Part shown: in pieces, positions 41,028-49,809 of the stretch
How positions within the stretch are numbered: position 1 is the first letter of the stretch
How the letters are laid out: each line of letters starts with the position of its first letter
Assembly (NCBI RefSeq): GCF_900112285.1
Contig: NZ_FOKZ01000026.1
Coordinates: 1 to 50,733, forward strand
Direction of reading: 5' to 3'
DNA length: 50,733 nucleotides
Origin: Polaromonas sp. OV174
GTDB taxonomy: Bacteria; Pseudomonadota; Gammaproteobacteria; Burkholderiales; Burkholderiaceae_C
Program-made: the position numbers and the translations under genes
The notes under the pieces: generated by a model
Seen by the model: the letters and a program-made list of their open reading frames with translations, nothing else
The model's database searches: none
What the model was told of the DNA's origin: nothing

Positions 41028-42341
41028 TCAACTCGACCGTGATTTGTCGATCCGATCGCGCAGGCCGTGGTAGCGGGTCGCCACGGCCACACCCAGCGCC
41101 CGAAAAGCGTGAAAGGCAAAGGGCTCCATGGGAATGGGTTTGAGCGGCATGGCACGCACATCTGCGCCCATCAGTCGCTCAGCCAGAAGCTTGCCCATTG
41201 CTGTGGAGAGACCGATACCGCGACCATTGCAGCCCAGCGCGCAGATCACGCCGTCGGCGGTCTCGTGGATGTGCGGCATGTGGTCGTTGGTGACGGCAAA
41301 GAAACCGCTCCACGCATACTCCCATTGCAGTGAACCCAGATGGCCCCACATCTCAGCGGCGGCGGCGTGAAGCCGCGGAACAATGGACGAATGGTCCAGC
41401 GTGGCGGTTGCACCCGAGCCGCCCATGACCAGGCGATTGTCTGGCGAGATCCGGAACGAGGTGAGCAGACGGCGCGTATCAGATGCGCACTGGCGCTGGG
41501 GCAAGATGGTCTTGAGCATCTGCGCGTTCAGCGGGGCCGTCGCCACCTGGGCAGTGCGCACCGGGACCATGGACTTGGCCAGGCCGGGGACCATATCATT
41601 GGCATAGGCAGCCGTGGCCACAATCACCTGCCTGGCCGCGATGCGCGCCCCGCCCGTGCATTCCACGGTCCATTGGGCTCCGTCCTTGTGCAGGGATAAG
41701 GCTGTGGTGTGGGCATGCACGCGGGCGCCCAATCCAGTCGCCACTTTTGCCAGTCCCCGTGCATAGGCCAGTGGATTGATGCTGCCGCCGCGGTGGTCGA
41801 TCCAACCCGCCTGAAAAATCGGCGTGCCAAGCATCTGCGGCAGTTGGGCCGCATCGAGCATTTCCACTGCAGCGCCGCGGCGATCCCACTGCGCGCAACG
41901 CCGCGCAATCTGCTGGGCGCCGATGTCCGTATACGCAGGCTGGATCCAGCCTTTTTGCACAGCACTGCAATCCATCCCATAGCGGGAAATGGTCTCGAAA
42001 ACCAGGCCGGGTGCGCCGCCGCCCCAGGCGACGAGCGACTCGGCATCCGGGCCATAGCGGGCGATGATCTCGTCAGGGTTCCACTTGAAGCCCGGAATCA
42101 CCTGTCCATTGTTGCGCCCCGAGGCGCCCCAGCCAGGCTCGGCCGCATCCACCAGCACCACGCTGCGCCCAGCTTCGCGCAAGGTGATGGCCGCCATCTG
42201 GCCAGTGAAGCCACCGCCGATGATGGCCACATCGGCTTCGACGCGGCCTTGCAGCGACAGGCAAGGCACCAGCGGCGGCGACGACAGACGCCAGACAGTT
42301 TCCGGGAATTGGGGATTTTCACCCGCAAGATGTAGTGTCAC
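41028..42341 (-). CDS. FAD-dependent amine/imino-acid oxidase (DAO family)
   Basis: A 437-residue flavoprotein. The dinucleotide fold is ADVAIIGGGFTGQMAAITLR (about 35-54). A substrate region follows with GWGASGRNNGQVIPG, the typical GxSxRNxG flavin contact of gamma-glutamylputrescine oxidase and D-amino-acid dehydrogenase relatives. The C-terminal CALGCNGRGIGLSTAMGKLL holds the second FAD contact. It likely oxidises a secondary amine such as an imino acid or a modified amino acid. The proC and putA neighbours suggest a proline-linked substrate. The start is 173 bases after a GntR-type box, in its own transcript. Confidence 0.9.
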   Translation of the reverse strand: MTLHLAGENPQFPETVWRLSSPPLVPCLSLQGRVEADVAIIGGGFTGQMAAITLREAGRSVVLVDAAEPGWGASGRNNGQVIPGFKWNPDEIIARYGPDAESLVAWGGGAPGLVFETISRYGMDCSAVQKGWIQPAYTDIGAQQIARRCAQWDRRGAAVEMLDAAQLPQMLGTPIFQAGWIDHRGGSINPLAYARGLAKVATGLGARVHAHTTALSLHKDGAQWTVECTGGARIAARQVIVATAAYANDMVPGLAKSMVPVRTAQVATAPLNAQMLKTILPQRQCASDTRRLLTSFRISPDNRLVMGGSGATATLDHSSIVPRLHAAAAEMWGHLGSLQWEYAWSGFFAVTNDHMPHIHETADGVICALGCNGRGIGLSTAMGKLLAERLMGADVRAMPLKPIPMEPFAFHAFRALGVAVATRYHGLRDRIDKSRSS

Positions 42342-42513
42342 GGTCAGCCTCGCACGAAAGGGTAGGCAATGCCAGAGTAGGAAGGGGCGGCGGCGGCGGC
42401 CCGGCGGTGCAGCAGCGCTGCGGGTATGGCCTGGACGCGCAAGCGGTCCATCCCGAATGGAATAGGTTTTGTCATGTGGCGGTTGGTGCGAGGCTTATGC
42501 CAGCAAAATAATG

Positions 42514-42528
42514 TCCAATTATGGATCC
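42514..42528 (-). promoter_or_regulatory. GntR-type box upstream of the FAD oxidase gene
   Basis: On the minus strand this is GGATCC-ATAATT-GGA, and TGGATCCA (42522-42529) is a perfect 8-bp palindrome. It is the weakest second half of the four sites but has the same spacing and orientation. Confidence 0.5.
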
Positions 42529-42567
42529 AATTTAAACCAAAGATTTTTCTGTCCCAGACTTCTGGGG

Positions 42568-43410
42568 CTATGCGATCGGCGCCGAAAGCTCTAGCGCCAG
42601 TGCGCCAGCACGGTCATAGGCCGCGAGCACGGCATCGTGGACCGCCTGCGGTGTCCCCTGCGCATTGAGCAGATTCAAGGCGGCTTCCGTCGTGCCGTGC
42701 CTGGATGTCACGCGCGAACGCAGCGTGCTAAAAGGCTCGCCCCGTTTGGCCTGTTCGATCGCCCCGACCGCTGTCCTGAGAACCAGTTCACGCGCCATTT
42801 CGGGATCGAAACCGACGGCCTCTGCTGCGGCCTGGAAAGCTTCCAGAAAGTGAAACACATAGGCCGGGCCGCTGCCGCTCACGGCGGTGACCGCATCGAT
42901 GCGTTCATCGCTGTCAACCCAGAAGCAATGGCCGGTGGCAGCTAGCACCGCCGCCGCTAATCGGCGGTCCGCCTCGGACACGCCCTCGGCCGCCGCCATG
43001 CCCGTGACGCCAGCGCCCACCAGCGCCGCCGTGTTCGGCATGGCACGCACCACCCGCTGGCTTTGCAGCCACTGGCTCAGCGTTTTCAAGGGTAATCCGG
43101 CGGCGATGCTGACATGCAATGCCGCCCCCAGATGTGCCTGCACCGTATCCAGTGCCTGGTGCAGAACCTGCGGCTTGACGGCCCAGACCACCACGTCGGC
43201 GGCTGACAGACGCTCGTCGGCACAGGCTGCGGTGGTGACTTGAAGCGTCTGTTCCAGATGCTCGCGTTGCGCCAACATGGGCTCGACAACCAAGATGGAG
43301 GAACTATCCTGCCCGGCCCGAACCAAACCGGCAATCATGGCCGATGCCATTTGCCCGCCACCGATGAAGGCCAGGCGGGGGTGAGACTTCGCTGTCAATG
43401 GAGAACTCAT
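42568..43410 (-). CDS. proC: Pyrroline-5-carboxylate reductase
   Basis: A 280-residue enzyme. The Rossmann start RLAFIGGGQMASAMIAGLVR binds NAD(P)H. The C-terminal signature SGSGPAYVFHFLEAFQAAAE is the P5C reductase pattern, near residue 168. It interconverts P5C and proline. It lies 107 bases from the putA stop and 226 bases from the oxidase gene on the same strand. A biosynthetic enzyme beside catabolic putA would make a futile cycle unless it serves a different imino acid or direction. Length and motifs are normal. Confidence 0.95.
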   Translation of the reverse strand: MSSPLTAKSHPRLAFIGGGQMASAMIAGLVRAGQDSSSILVVEPMLAQREHLEQTLQVTTAACADERLSAADVVVWAVKPQVLHQALDTVQAHLGAALHVSIAAGLPLKTLSQWLQSQRVVRAMPNTAALVGAGVTGMAAAEGVSEADRRLAAAVLAATGHCFWVDSDERIDAVTAVSGSGPAYVFHFLEAFQAAAEAVGFDPEMARELVLRTAVGAIEQAKRGEPFSTLRSRVTSRHGTTEAALNLLNAQGTPQAVHDAVLAAYDRAGALALELSAPIA

Positions 43411-43517
43411 GGCATTATTTCCTTGGGACTGGTGTCAATAGACTGCATTTTGGGGCGAGTCCAACCGAATGATTGTTCGAAGTTTGACAAAGTTAATGAA
43501 TAATTCACCAAGACCCC

Positions 43518-46500
43518 TCAGGCAATTGTCATCAGACTCGCGTTACCACCGGCTGCCGCAGTATTCGTGCTGACAGCGCGCTCTATCACCAAAGCCTCGA
43601 GCGGCGCTTCTTCGCCATCTATGGCAAAGCAGCGCAGGTTCACGATAGGCCCTTCGCGTTGGGCCAGCAGGGCCGCAGTGGCCAGAAGGTCGGCGCGGCT
43701 GCCCTGGTGCAGGGCTATATCGAACTCGACGCCGGGCGCCAGCCAATTGGTCGCCAGCGCAATCGCCTCCTGGACATCCAAGGGCAGGCTGGCGCGCAGT
43801 GCCTGCCTCTCGGGACACGACAACCAGATCACGCGGCAGCCCACGGCCAGTGCGCCTGCCAGTTGGAAAAGCAGCGAATCTTCCGATTCCGCCAGGCACA
43901 GGGCGGCCTCACGGGGATGCAGCGAATAGACGTTGCGCTCCCCGGTGGGGCCGACCAGCAGCCGCGCGCGGCGCTCCCCGGCCATCCGGGCCAAGCGCTG
44001 GCACTGGGCTGCAGTCCGACGGTCCCGGTGCAGGATCATCCACGACACGAGCGAGTCCAAGGCGCTCGCCACGGGCACTGCCCCCTCCTCCTCCACCGAT
44101 CCTGGCAGGCCACTTTCAGCCGCACGCGCGAGCACATCATGGGGGCTGCGCGCAAGCAGGCGGTACATGTACAACGGCCCGCCCGCCTTCGGCCCCGTGC
44201 CCGACAGGCCTTCGCCGCCGAAAGGCTGGACTCCGACCACTGCCCCCACCATGTTGCGGTTGACGTAGACATTGCCCACGCGGGCACTTGCGACCACCTG
44301 GTCTATGGTCTCGTCGATGCGGGTGTGCAAGCCCATGGTCAGGCCGTAGCCGGTGGCGTTGATCTGCGCCATCAGGGCGGCAAGATCCTGGCGTGCGTAG
44401 CGCACCACGTGCAGCACTGGTCCGAAGACTTCCCGCTGCAATTCACTGATGCTGTTCAGCTCGATCAGCGTGGGTACGACGTAGGTGCCGTTGTCGGGCA
44501 CGTCGTGCGCGCAGCGGCCCAGGCGCTGAACGCGCCGGCCACGCCCCTGCATCGCGGCTACGTGCGCCTCGATCCGGTCGCGCGCAGCGGCGTCGATCAC
44601 CGGGCCCACGTCCGTGCACAGCCACGCCGGGTTGCCCATGGTCAACTCCGCCATGGCACCGCGCAGCATGTGCAGCAGGCGGTCCGCCACATCCTCCTGC
44701 ACGCACAACACGCGCAGTGCCGAGCAGCGCTGGCCCGCGCTGTCAAAAGCCGAAGCCAGCACGTCGGTCACCACCTGCTCCACCAGCGCCGACGAGTCCA
44801 CCACCATCGCGTTCTGGCCACCCGTCTCGGCAATCAGCGGCACCGGAGCGCCGTTCGCGCCCAGCCGCTGCGCCAGCGTACGTTGCAGCAGGCGTGCCAC
44901 TTCCGTCGAGCCGGTGAACATCACGGCCTGCACGCGGGCATCGGCGACCAGGCGTGCGCCCACGGTGGCGCCGCGCCCGGGCAGCAGTTGCAGCGCGGCC
45001 GCGGGCACGCCGCCTTGGTGCAGCAGGCGCACCGCTTCGGCCGCGACCAGGGGCGTCTGTTCTGCTGGCTTGGCCAGCACGGTGTTGCCCGCGGCTAGGG
45101 CGGCGCCAATCTGGCCGATGAAAATCGCCAGCGGAAAATTCCACGGGCTGATGCAGGCCACCGGCCCTAGCGGCAGGTGTGTGCGGCTATCAAAGTCGGC
45201 GCGCGCGTGGCTGGCATAAAAGCGCAAAAAGTCGATGGCCTCGCGCACTTCGGCCACGCCGTTGGCATAGGTCTTGCCGGCTTCACGGGCCAGCAAGCCC
45301 AGCAACTGGGGCAGACGCGCTTGCAGCAAATCGGCTGAGCGCTCCAGGGCACTCGCGCGTTCCTCTGCAGAGGTGTCGGCCCAGACCGGCGCGAACGCCG
45401 CGGCCGAGCGCAATGCGGCTTCGATCTCGGCTTCATCGGCTGCCCGTACTTCACCCACCACATCCTGGTGATGGGCCGGATTGCGCACCAGTTGCCAGTC
45501 CGCCGTCGCGGCTACGGGCGGTTGTGCCAGCAGCGACTCGGCCGTCCAGTGGAAATCCGCGCCTTGCACCAGGCTAGCCTCCAGTTCGCGCAGTTGGTGT
45601 TCGTTCGACAGATCCAGGCCTTGCGAATTGCGCCGGGCTGAGCCATAAAGCGCCGCCGGCTGGGCAATCACCGGATGGGGCAGGCCCAGCTGGCCCTCTT
45701 GCTGGGCCATGCGCGCTACGGCGGCTACCGGGTCCTCCACCAGCGAGGCGATGGAAATATTGGGGTCGGCAATGCGGTTGACGAAGGAGGTATTGGCGCC
45801 GTTTTCCAACAGGCGCCGTACCAGGTAGGCGAGCAGCGTTTCGTGTGTGCCGACAGGCGCATAAATACGGCAGGGGCGCCCGAGCTTGCCCGCCTCGGTG
45901 CGGCCGACAACCTGCTCATACAGCGGCTCGCCCATGCCGTGCAGGCACTGGAATTCGTACTGTCCGCTCTGGTAAGAGGCAGGGTCGGCGAGGATGTAGA
46001 TCGCCGCCATGGTGTGGGCGTTGTGGGTGGCGAACTGTGGATAGATCTGCGCCGGCGCCGCGAGCAGCTTGCGGGCGCAGGCCAGGTAAGACAAGTCGGT
46101 ATAGACCTTGCGCGTATAGACCGGACAGCCGTCCTGGCCATCGACCTGAGCGCGCTTGATCTCGCTATCCCAGTAAGCGCCTTTGACCAGCCGCACCATC
46201 AGGCGGTGGCGGCTGCGCTGGGCCAGGTCGATGACATGGTCGATCACGTAAGGGCATCGCTTCTGATATGCCTGGATCACGAAACCGATGCCATTCCAGC
46301 CGGCCAGCGCCGGCTCGAAACACAGCTTTTCCAGCAGATCCAGGGACAGCTCCAACCTGTCCGCTTCTTCCGCGTCGATGTTCAGCCCGATGTCGTAGCG
46401 CTGGGCCAGCATCACCAGGCTGCGCACCACCGGGTACAGCTCGTCCATGACGCGGCTGTGCTGCGCGCGGCTGTAGCGCGGGTGCAAGGCCGACAGCTTG

Positions 46501-47288
46501 ATCGAGATTCCCGGGCCCGCGTAGACGCCGCGCCCCTGGGACGCTTTACCGATGGCATGGATGGCCTGCTCATAGGACTGGCGGTAGCGGTCCGCATCTT
46601 CGGCCGTCATGGCCGCTTCGCCCAGCATGTCGTAGGAATAGCCAAAGCCCTGGGCCTCCATGTCGCGGGCATTGTCCAGTGCGGCCTCAATGGTTTCGCC
46701 GGTGACGAACTGCTCACCCATCATGCGCATGGCCAGGTCCACGCCTTTGCGGATCATGGGTTCGCCGCCCTTGGCGATCAGGCGCGTGAGCAGCGTCGCC
46801 AGTGAAGTTTCGCTGTGGGTGGATACCAGCTTGCCGGTCAGCAGCAAGCCCCAGGTGGCAGCGTTGACAAACAGCGAGGGACTGCGGCCCGCATGCGCCT
46901 GCCACTGGCCGCGCGCGATCTTGTCACGGATCAGCGCATCGCGCGTCGCAGCGTCTGGAATGCGAAGCAGTGCCTCCGCCAGACACATCAGCGCCACTCC
47001 CTCTTGCGAGGACAACGCATATTCCTGCAGCAGGCCTTGCACGAGGCCCGCCCGACCGGTGGAGTTCTTGCGATCGCGCAGGCGCTGGGCGATCTGCAGC
47101 GCAAGCGCCTGCACGCGCTGGCCGGCGTCCGCGTCCATGGGCGTCTGCGCCAGCAGGTCCGACACGGCCTCTGGCTCTGGCCGCCGGTAGGCGCGCGTAA
47201 TGCGGCTGCGAAGTTCGGAAGACTCTGGCAAACCGCCGGCAAGGCCGCGGAAAGACGTGACGGTATGGTTCTGCGTGCGCATGTTCAT
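43518..47288 (-). CDS. putA: Bifunctional proline dehydrogenase / P5C dehydrogenase
   Basis: A 1256-residue enzyme. The proline dehydrogenase barrel (about 180-480) shows NIDAEEADRLELSLDLLEK and VRLVKGAYWDSEIKRAQVDG. The aldehyde dehydrogenase domain (about 590-1030) shows ISPWNFPLAIFIGQ, ETGGQNAMVVDSS (general base) and the nucleophile Cys855 in DSAGQRCSALRV. A C-terminal domain of about 200 residues follows, as in long PutA types. The N-terminal ribbon-helix-helix DNA-binding module of trifunctional PutA is absent. It oxidises proline to glutamate at the membrane with FAD and NAD+. It is divergent from an Lrp-type gene that likely controls it. Confidence 0.96.
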   Translation of the reverse strand: MNMRTQNHTVTSFRGLAGGLPESSELRSRITRAYRRPEPEAVSDLLAQTPMDADAGQRVQALALQIAQRLRDRKNSTGRAGLVQGLLQEYALSSQEGVALMCLAEALLRIPDAATRDALIRDKIARGQWQAHAGRSPSLFVNAATWGLLLTGKLVSTHSETSLATLLTRLIAKGGEPMIRKGVDLAMRMMGEQFVTGETIEAALDNARDMEAQGFGYSYDMLGEAAMTAEDADRYRQSYEQAIHAIGKASQGRGVYAGPGISIKLSALHPRYSRAQHSRVMDELYPVVRSLVMLAQRYDIGLNIDAEEADRLELSLDLLEKLCFEPALAGWNGIGFVIQAYQKRCPYVIDHVIDLAQRSRHRLMVRLVKGAYWDSEIKRAQVDGQDGCPVYTRKVYTDLSYLACARKLLAAPAQIYPQFATHNAHTMAAIYILADPASYQSGQYEFQCLHGMGEPLYEQVVGRTEAGKLGRPCRIYAPVGTHETLLAYLVRRLLENGANTSFVNRIADPNISIASLVEDPVAAVARMAQQEGQLGLPHPVIAQPAALYGSARRNSQGLDLSNEHQLRELEASLVQGADFHWTAESLLAQPPVAATADWQLVRNPAHHQDVVGEVRAADEAEIEAALRSAAAFAPVWADTSAEERASALERSADLLQARLPQLLGLLAREAGKTYANGVAEVREAIDFLRFYASHARADFDSRTHLPLGPVACISPWNFPLAIFIGQIGAALAAGNTVLAKPAEQTPLVAAEAVRLLHQGGVPAAALQLLPGRGATVGARLVADARVQAVMFTGSTEVARLLQRTLAQRLGANGAPVPLIAETGGQNAMVVDSSALVEQVVTDVLASAFDSAGQRCSALRVLCVQEDVADRLLHMLRGAMAELTMGNPAWLCTDVGPVIDAAARDRIEAHVAAMQGRGRRVQRLGRCAHDVPDNGTYVVPTLIELNSISELQREVFGPVLHVVRYARQDLAALMAQINATGYGLTMGLHTRIDETIDQVVASARVGNVYVNRNMVGAVVGVQPFGGEGLSGTGPKAGGPLYMYRLLARSPHDVLARAAESGLPGSVEEEGAVPVASALDSLVSWMILHRDRRTAAQCQRLARMAGERRARLLVGPTGERNVYSLHPREAALCLAESEDSLLFQLAGALAVGCRVIWLSCPERQALRASLPLDVQEAIALATNWLAPGVEFDIALHQGSRADLLATAALLAQREGPIVNLRCFAIDGEEAPLEALVIERAVSTNTAAAGGNASLMTIA

Positions 47289-47366
47289 GGAAATTTCTGC
47301 ATTGGCTGGAGATATCTCGCATAATGCCGGATACTTTTCCGAATTTTTGTTCTAAATTCAATCAAC

Positions 47367-47870
47367 ATGCAGAACAAATCACTAGATGAATCGACCGCAT
47401 CCCTGGACCTAGACAGGCTGGACTTGCGCATCCTGTCGGCGCTGCAGGCAGATGGCCGCATCACCAACCTGAAGCTGGCCGATACCATCGGGCTGTCGCC
47501 TACCGCCGTTCTCGCGCGCGTGCAGCGCCTGTCGCGGGACGGCTTCATCCTGGGCTATGAAGCGCGCTTGAATCCCGTCAAGCTAGGCGCAGGCATGCTG
47601 GTTTTCGTCGAAGTCTTACTCGACAGGACGACGCCCAATGTCTTTGAGCAGTTCAAGGCAGCGGTTCAGGTACGCCCAGAGATCATGGAGTGCCACATGG
47701 TGGCCGGCGGATTCGATTACCTGATCAAGACACGCAGTGCGGACATGAACGATTACCGCCACTTCGCGGGCACCGTCCTGTGGCAGTTGCCAGGGGTGCG
47801 CGAAACACGCACCTACGCCGTCATGGAAGAGGTCAAGAACTCAACGCACCTGGCCTTGCCAGGCGTATGA
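47367..47870 (+). CDS. Lrp/AsnC-family regulator, probable activator of putA
   Basis: A 167-residue protein with a winged-helix region at about 17-66 (DLRILSALQADGRITNLKLA; LSPTAVLARVQRLSRDGF) and a C-terminal RAM ligand-binding domain (VFVEVLLDRTTPNVFEQF; MVAGGFDYLIKTRSADMND). It is divergent from putA with a 78-base gap, the classic layout of PutR/BkdR-type regulators that respond to proline or other amino acids. Because PutA here has no DNA-binding module, this protein probably provides proline control. Confidence 0.93.
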   Translation: MQNKSLDESTASLDLDRLDLRILSALQADGRITNLKLADTIGLSPTAVLARVQRLSRDGFILGYEARLNPVKLGAGMLVFVEVLLDRTTPNVFEQFKAAVQVRPEIMECHMVAGGFDYLIKTRSADMNDYRHFAGTVLWQLPGVRETRTYAVMEEVKNSTHLALPGV

Positions 47871-47911
47871 GCCGTCGACGAACCCGAGCCGCAACGCCCG
47901 TTTCACAAAGC

Positions 47912-47930
47912 GGATCCGACTTTGGATTCC
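47912..47930 (+). promoter_or_regulatory. GntR-type box upstream of the GntR gene
   Basis: GGATCC-GACTTT-GGATTCC ends 43 bases before the GntR ATG and runs into CATAAAAT, a possible -10 element. The same spacing is seen at 36493, 40616 and 42514. It suggests autoregulation. Confidence 0.6.
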
Positions 47931-47973
47931 CATAAAATATCCACATGCACGCCAACGACCCAAAGGCCCATCC

Positions 47974-48615
47974 ATGAGCAGCCTAGCACCCGCCGGCGAA
48001 CCCATTCTCTCCGCAGATTCGATCACCGACGCCTTGCGGGATCTGATTCTCAACGGGGAGCTTGGCATCGGCGTGCAACTCAAGCAGCAGGCCCTGGCCG
48101 AGCGCTTCGGTGTCAGCCGCATTCCCGTCAGGGAAGCGCTCAAGCGACTCCAGGCCGAAGGGCTGATCGAGCACCGCCCCCACCAGGGCTCCATCGTCGC
48201 GTCCCAATCGGTGCAGGATCTCATTGAAGCGCTTGATATCAGGATCGGACTCGAAACCCGAGCACTTAGGCTGGCAATCCCGCTCATGCAACCTTCAGAC
48301 CACTTGGCTGCAAAGAATATCTTGGCTCGATATGACGGAAGCGAGTCACCCCAGGAGTGGGCAGATCTGAATCTCAAGTTTCACATGACGTTGTACCGTC
48401 CCTGCGGTCGAGCCAAGTTGCTGAAAATGATCGAAGAAAGTGTACGGGGAATTGGCCGCCATCTACGTGCGATGCAGTCATACAAAGTGGGACGCAAGAC
48501 GCCGCAGGCCGAACACAATCTTATCCTCAAGGCGTGCATCGCCAAGGACATCACGCTCGCTGTGGATCTGCTGGAAAAGCACATCGAGCATACACAGGTG
48601 GCCCTGCAAAGTTAA
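47974..48615 (+). CDS. GntR-family (FadR/FCD) transcriptional regulator
   Basis: A 213-residue regulator. The winged helix at about 18-80 includes ALAERFGVSRIPVREALKRL and the wing LIEHRPHQGSIV. An FCD ligand-binding domain follows, with a DxxR start (LDIRIGLETRALRLA), FHMTLYRPCG and a metal-type EHNLILKACIAKD. Such proteins sense organic acids and bind palindromic or repeated operators. It probably controls the receptor operon, porin and oxidase genes through GGATCC-N6-GGA boxes, and its own gene. The effector is unknown. Confidence 0.93.
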   Translation: MSSLAPAGEPILSADSITDALRDLILNGELGIGVQLKQQALAERFGVSRIPVREALKRLQAEGLIEHRPHQGSIVASQSVQDLIEALDIRIGLETRALRLAIPLMQPSDHLAAKNILARYDGSESPQEWADLNLKFHMTLYRPCGRAKLLKMIEESVRGIGRHLRAMQSYKVGRKTPQAEHNLILKACIAKDITLAVDLLEKHIEHTQVALQS

Positions 48616-48739
48616 GAGAAATGATCCCGGTAGTTTGAAAACCAAACTGGTTTCTATAAGAAAAAATTATCGCAATAGCAGGGTGTTGTCGCCGACCGAA
48701 AGTGATCACTTGGGGGTGCGGACAAAATCTTGGACTGGT

Positions 48740-49262
48740 TTATGCCGTAAGTCCGAGGCTTGCTCGGTATTCGAGAGGACTGAGTGAGCCAAGGGAGATC
48801 TTGATGCGCTTTTCGTTGTACCAATGGATGTACGCGTCAACGACCTCGATGAATTGCTCAATGGTTGTAGCCTGCCAGTTCCGAGGATAGAACAGCTCCG
48901 TTTTGAGCCGCCCGAAGAAGCCCTCGCAGGCTGAATTATCTGGTGTGCTCGATGATAGAAGTAGGAGCTGCGCGCCAGGTCAAGTTCGGCCAGGAGCTCC
49001 GGCAGCGCATACATTTGTCTCAGGGCGTCAACCAGCAACGTCTTCTCCCGGTTACTCAGGAGTGGCAGGTCGACGCCCAGGCTTTTTTTAACAGTTCGTT
49101 CGCCTTCTTCAAAAGATCGTGTTCAAGCTGCAATTGCCGGATGTCACGTCGAAGCGATTCGACTTGCCGCTCCAAGTCCGTTCGCTGAGGATCGGGCGGT
49201 GAATCGTTGTGGAGTTTCATGGATGTAGGCACCTCTGGCCGGTTGCAGGCTCTGGTCCCCGT
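48740..49262 (-). mobile_element. Internally deleted IS3-family element (orfA tail, orfB ends)
   Basis: On the minus strand, a truncated orfA (ATG at 49220, stop 49056-49058) encodes LERQVESLRRDIRQLQLEHD and LLKKANELLKK. An A7G slippery run follows for the usual -1 shift into orfB. OrfB begins VDLPLLSNREKTLLVDALRQ, reaches LARSSYFYHRAHQ, then jumps at about 48940 to the C-terminal end (ACEGFFGRLKTELFYP; FIEVVDAYIHWYNEKRIKIS), stop 48740-48742. The middle of orfB, with two of the DDE residues, is missing, and the frame is broken. The wider gap 48616-49940 contains no intact gene; a weak AGTTTG/CAAACT hairpin at 48632-48648 may end the GntR transcript. Confidence 0.82.
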
Positions 49263-49440
49263 GAATTCATCGCCATGTTTCCGGCGATCAAGATGCCGAA
49301 GTCAATGTCTGGTTTGGAGTTGGCCGTTTAAATAGTTGTATGTCCGCAGCCAGTCTGGGGCCGGCGGTCAACGTTCTCCGAACCCGACATTCAGATTGAA
49401 AGTCTGCAATGGAGCGGGATGCACTTCGGCAATGCAAGAC

Positions 49441-49514
49441 GGATTCAACTGGTCGATGCAACACACTATGACCCGCCCTAGGCGGAAGGAGTGTGGCATC
49501 GACCAGTTGAATCC
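49441..49514. mobile_element. Paired IS30-like terminal inverted repeats without a transposase
   Basis: GGATTCAACTGGTCGATGC (49441-49459) and its exact complement (49496-49514) bracket only 36 bases. The sequence resembles the ends of IS30 (which reads GATTCAATTGGTCAACGC by memory). It may be a solo scar or a very short MITE. Confidence 0.6.
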
Positions 49515-49549
49515 ACCCTGCACAGGAGCCGTTCGCAGGGCGTAGTTGG

Positions 49550-49771
49550 AATGTGTTTACGACTTTAAAAACCGTCTCAAAAATCCAACGCCCCGCAAAC
49601 CCGCATGGATGCTAGAGCCGTGTTTACGACTTTATTAACCTGTTTACGACTTTAATTGCGCGGAATACAAGCTATTCCGAGCAATTAAAGTCGTAAACAG
49701 CCATCTAACATCCATGCGGGTTTGCGGCGTACCAAATCTACAACAGACCAAGTTAAAGTCGTAAACACATT
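49550..49771. mobile_element. 222-bp MITE-like element with TTTACGACTTTA sites
   Basis: Perfect 19-bp terminal repeats AATGTGTTTACGACTTTAA (49550-49568) and its complement (49753-49771). Inside are two more direct copies (49621 and 49641), an inverted copy (49685-49699), and a second exact 19-bp inverted pair CCGCAAACCCGCATGGATG (49593-49611 and 49709-49727). This mirror arrangement looks like the two ends of a larger transposon brought together, with several transposase sites per end. No gene is inside. The left 84 bases match 33868-33951. Confidence 0.75.
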
Positions 49772-49809
49772 TCCGTGTCCATTCAGATGGTGAACCTCAG
49801 GTAAACAAC

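Noticed and set aside
43659..45098. A 479-codon open frame on the plus strand inside putA
   Set aside because: Low-complexity His/Arg/Gln-rich translation opposite the well-conserved aldehyde dehydrogenase domain of PutA.
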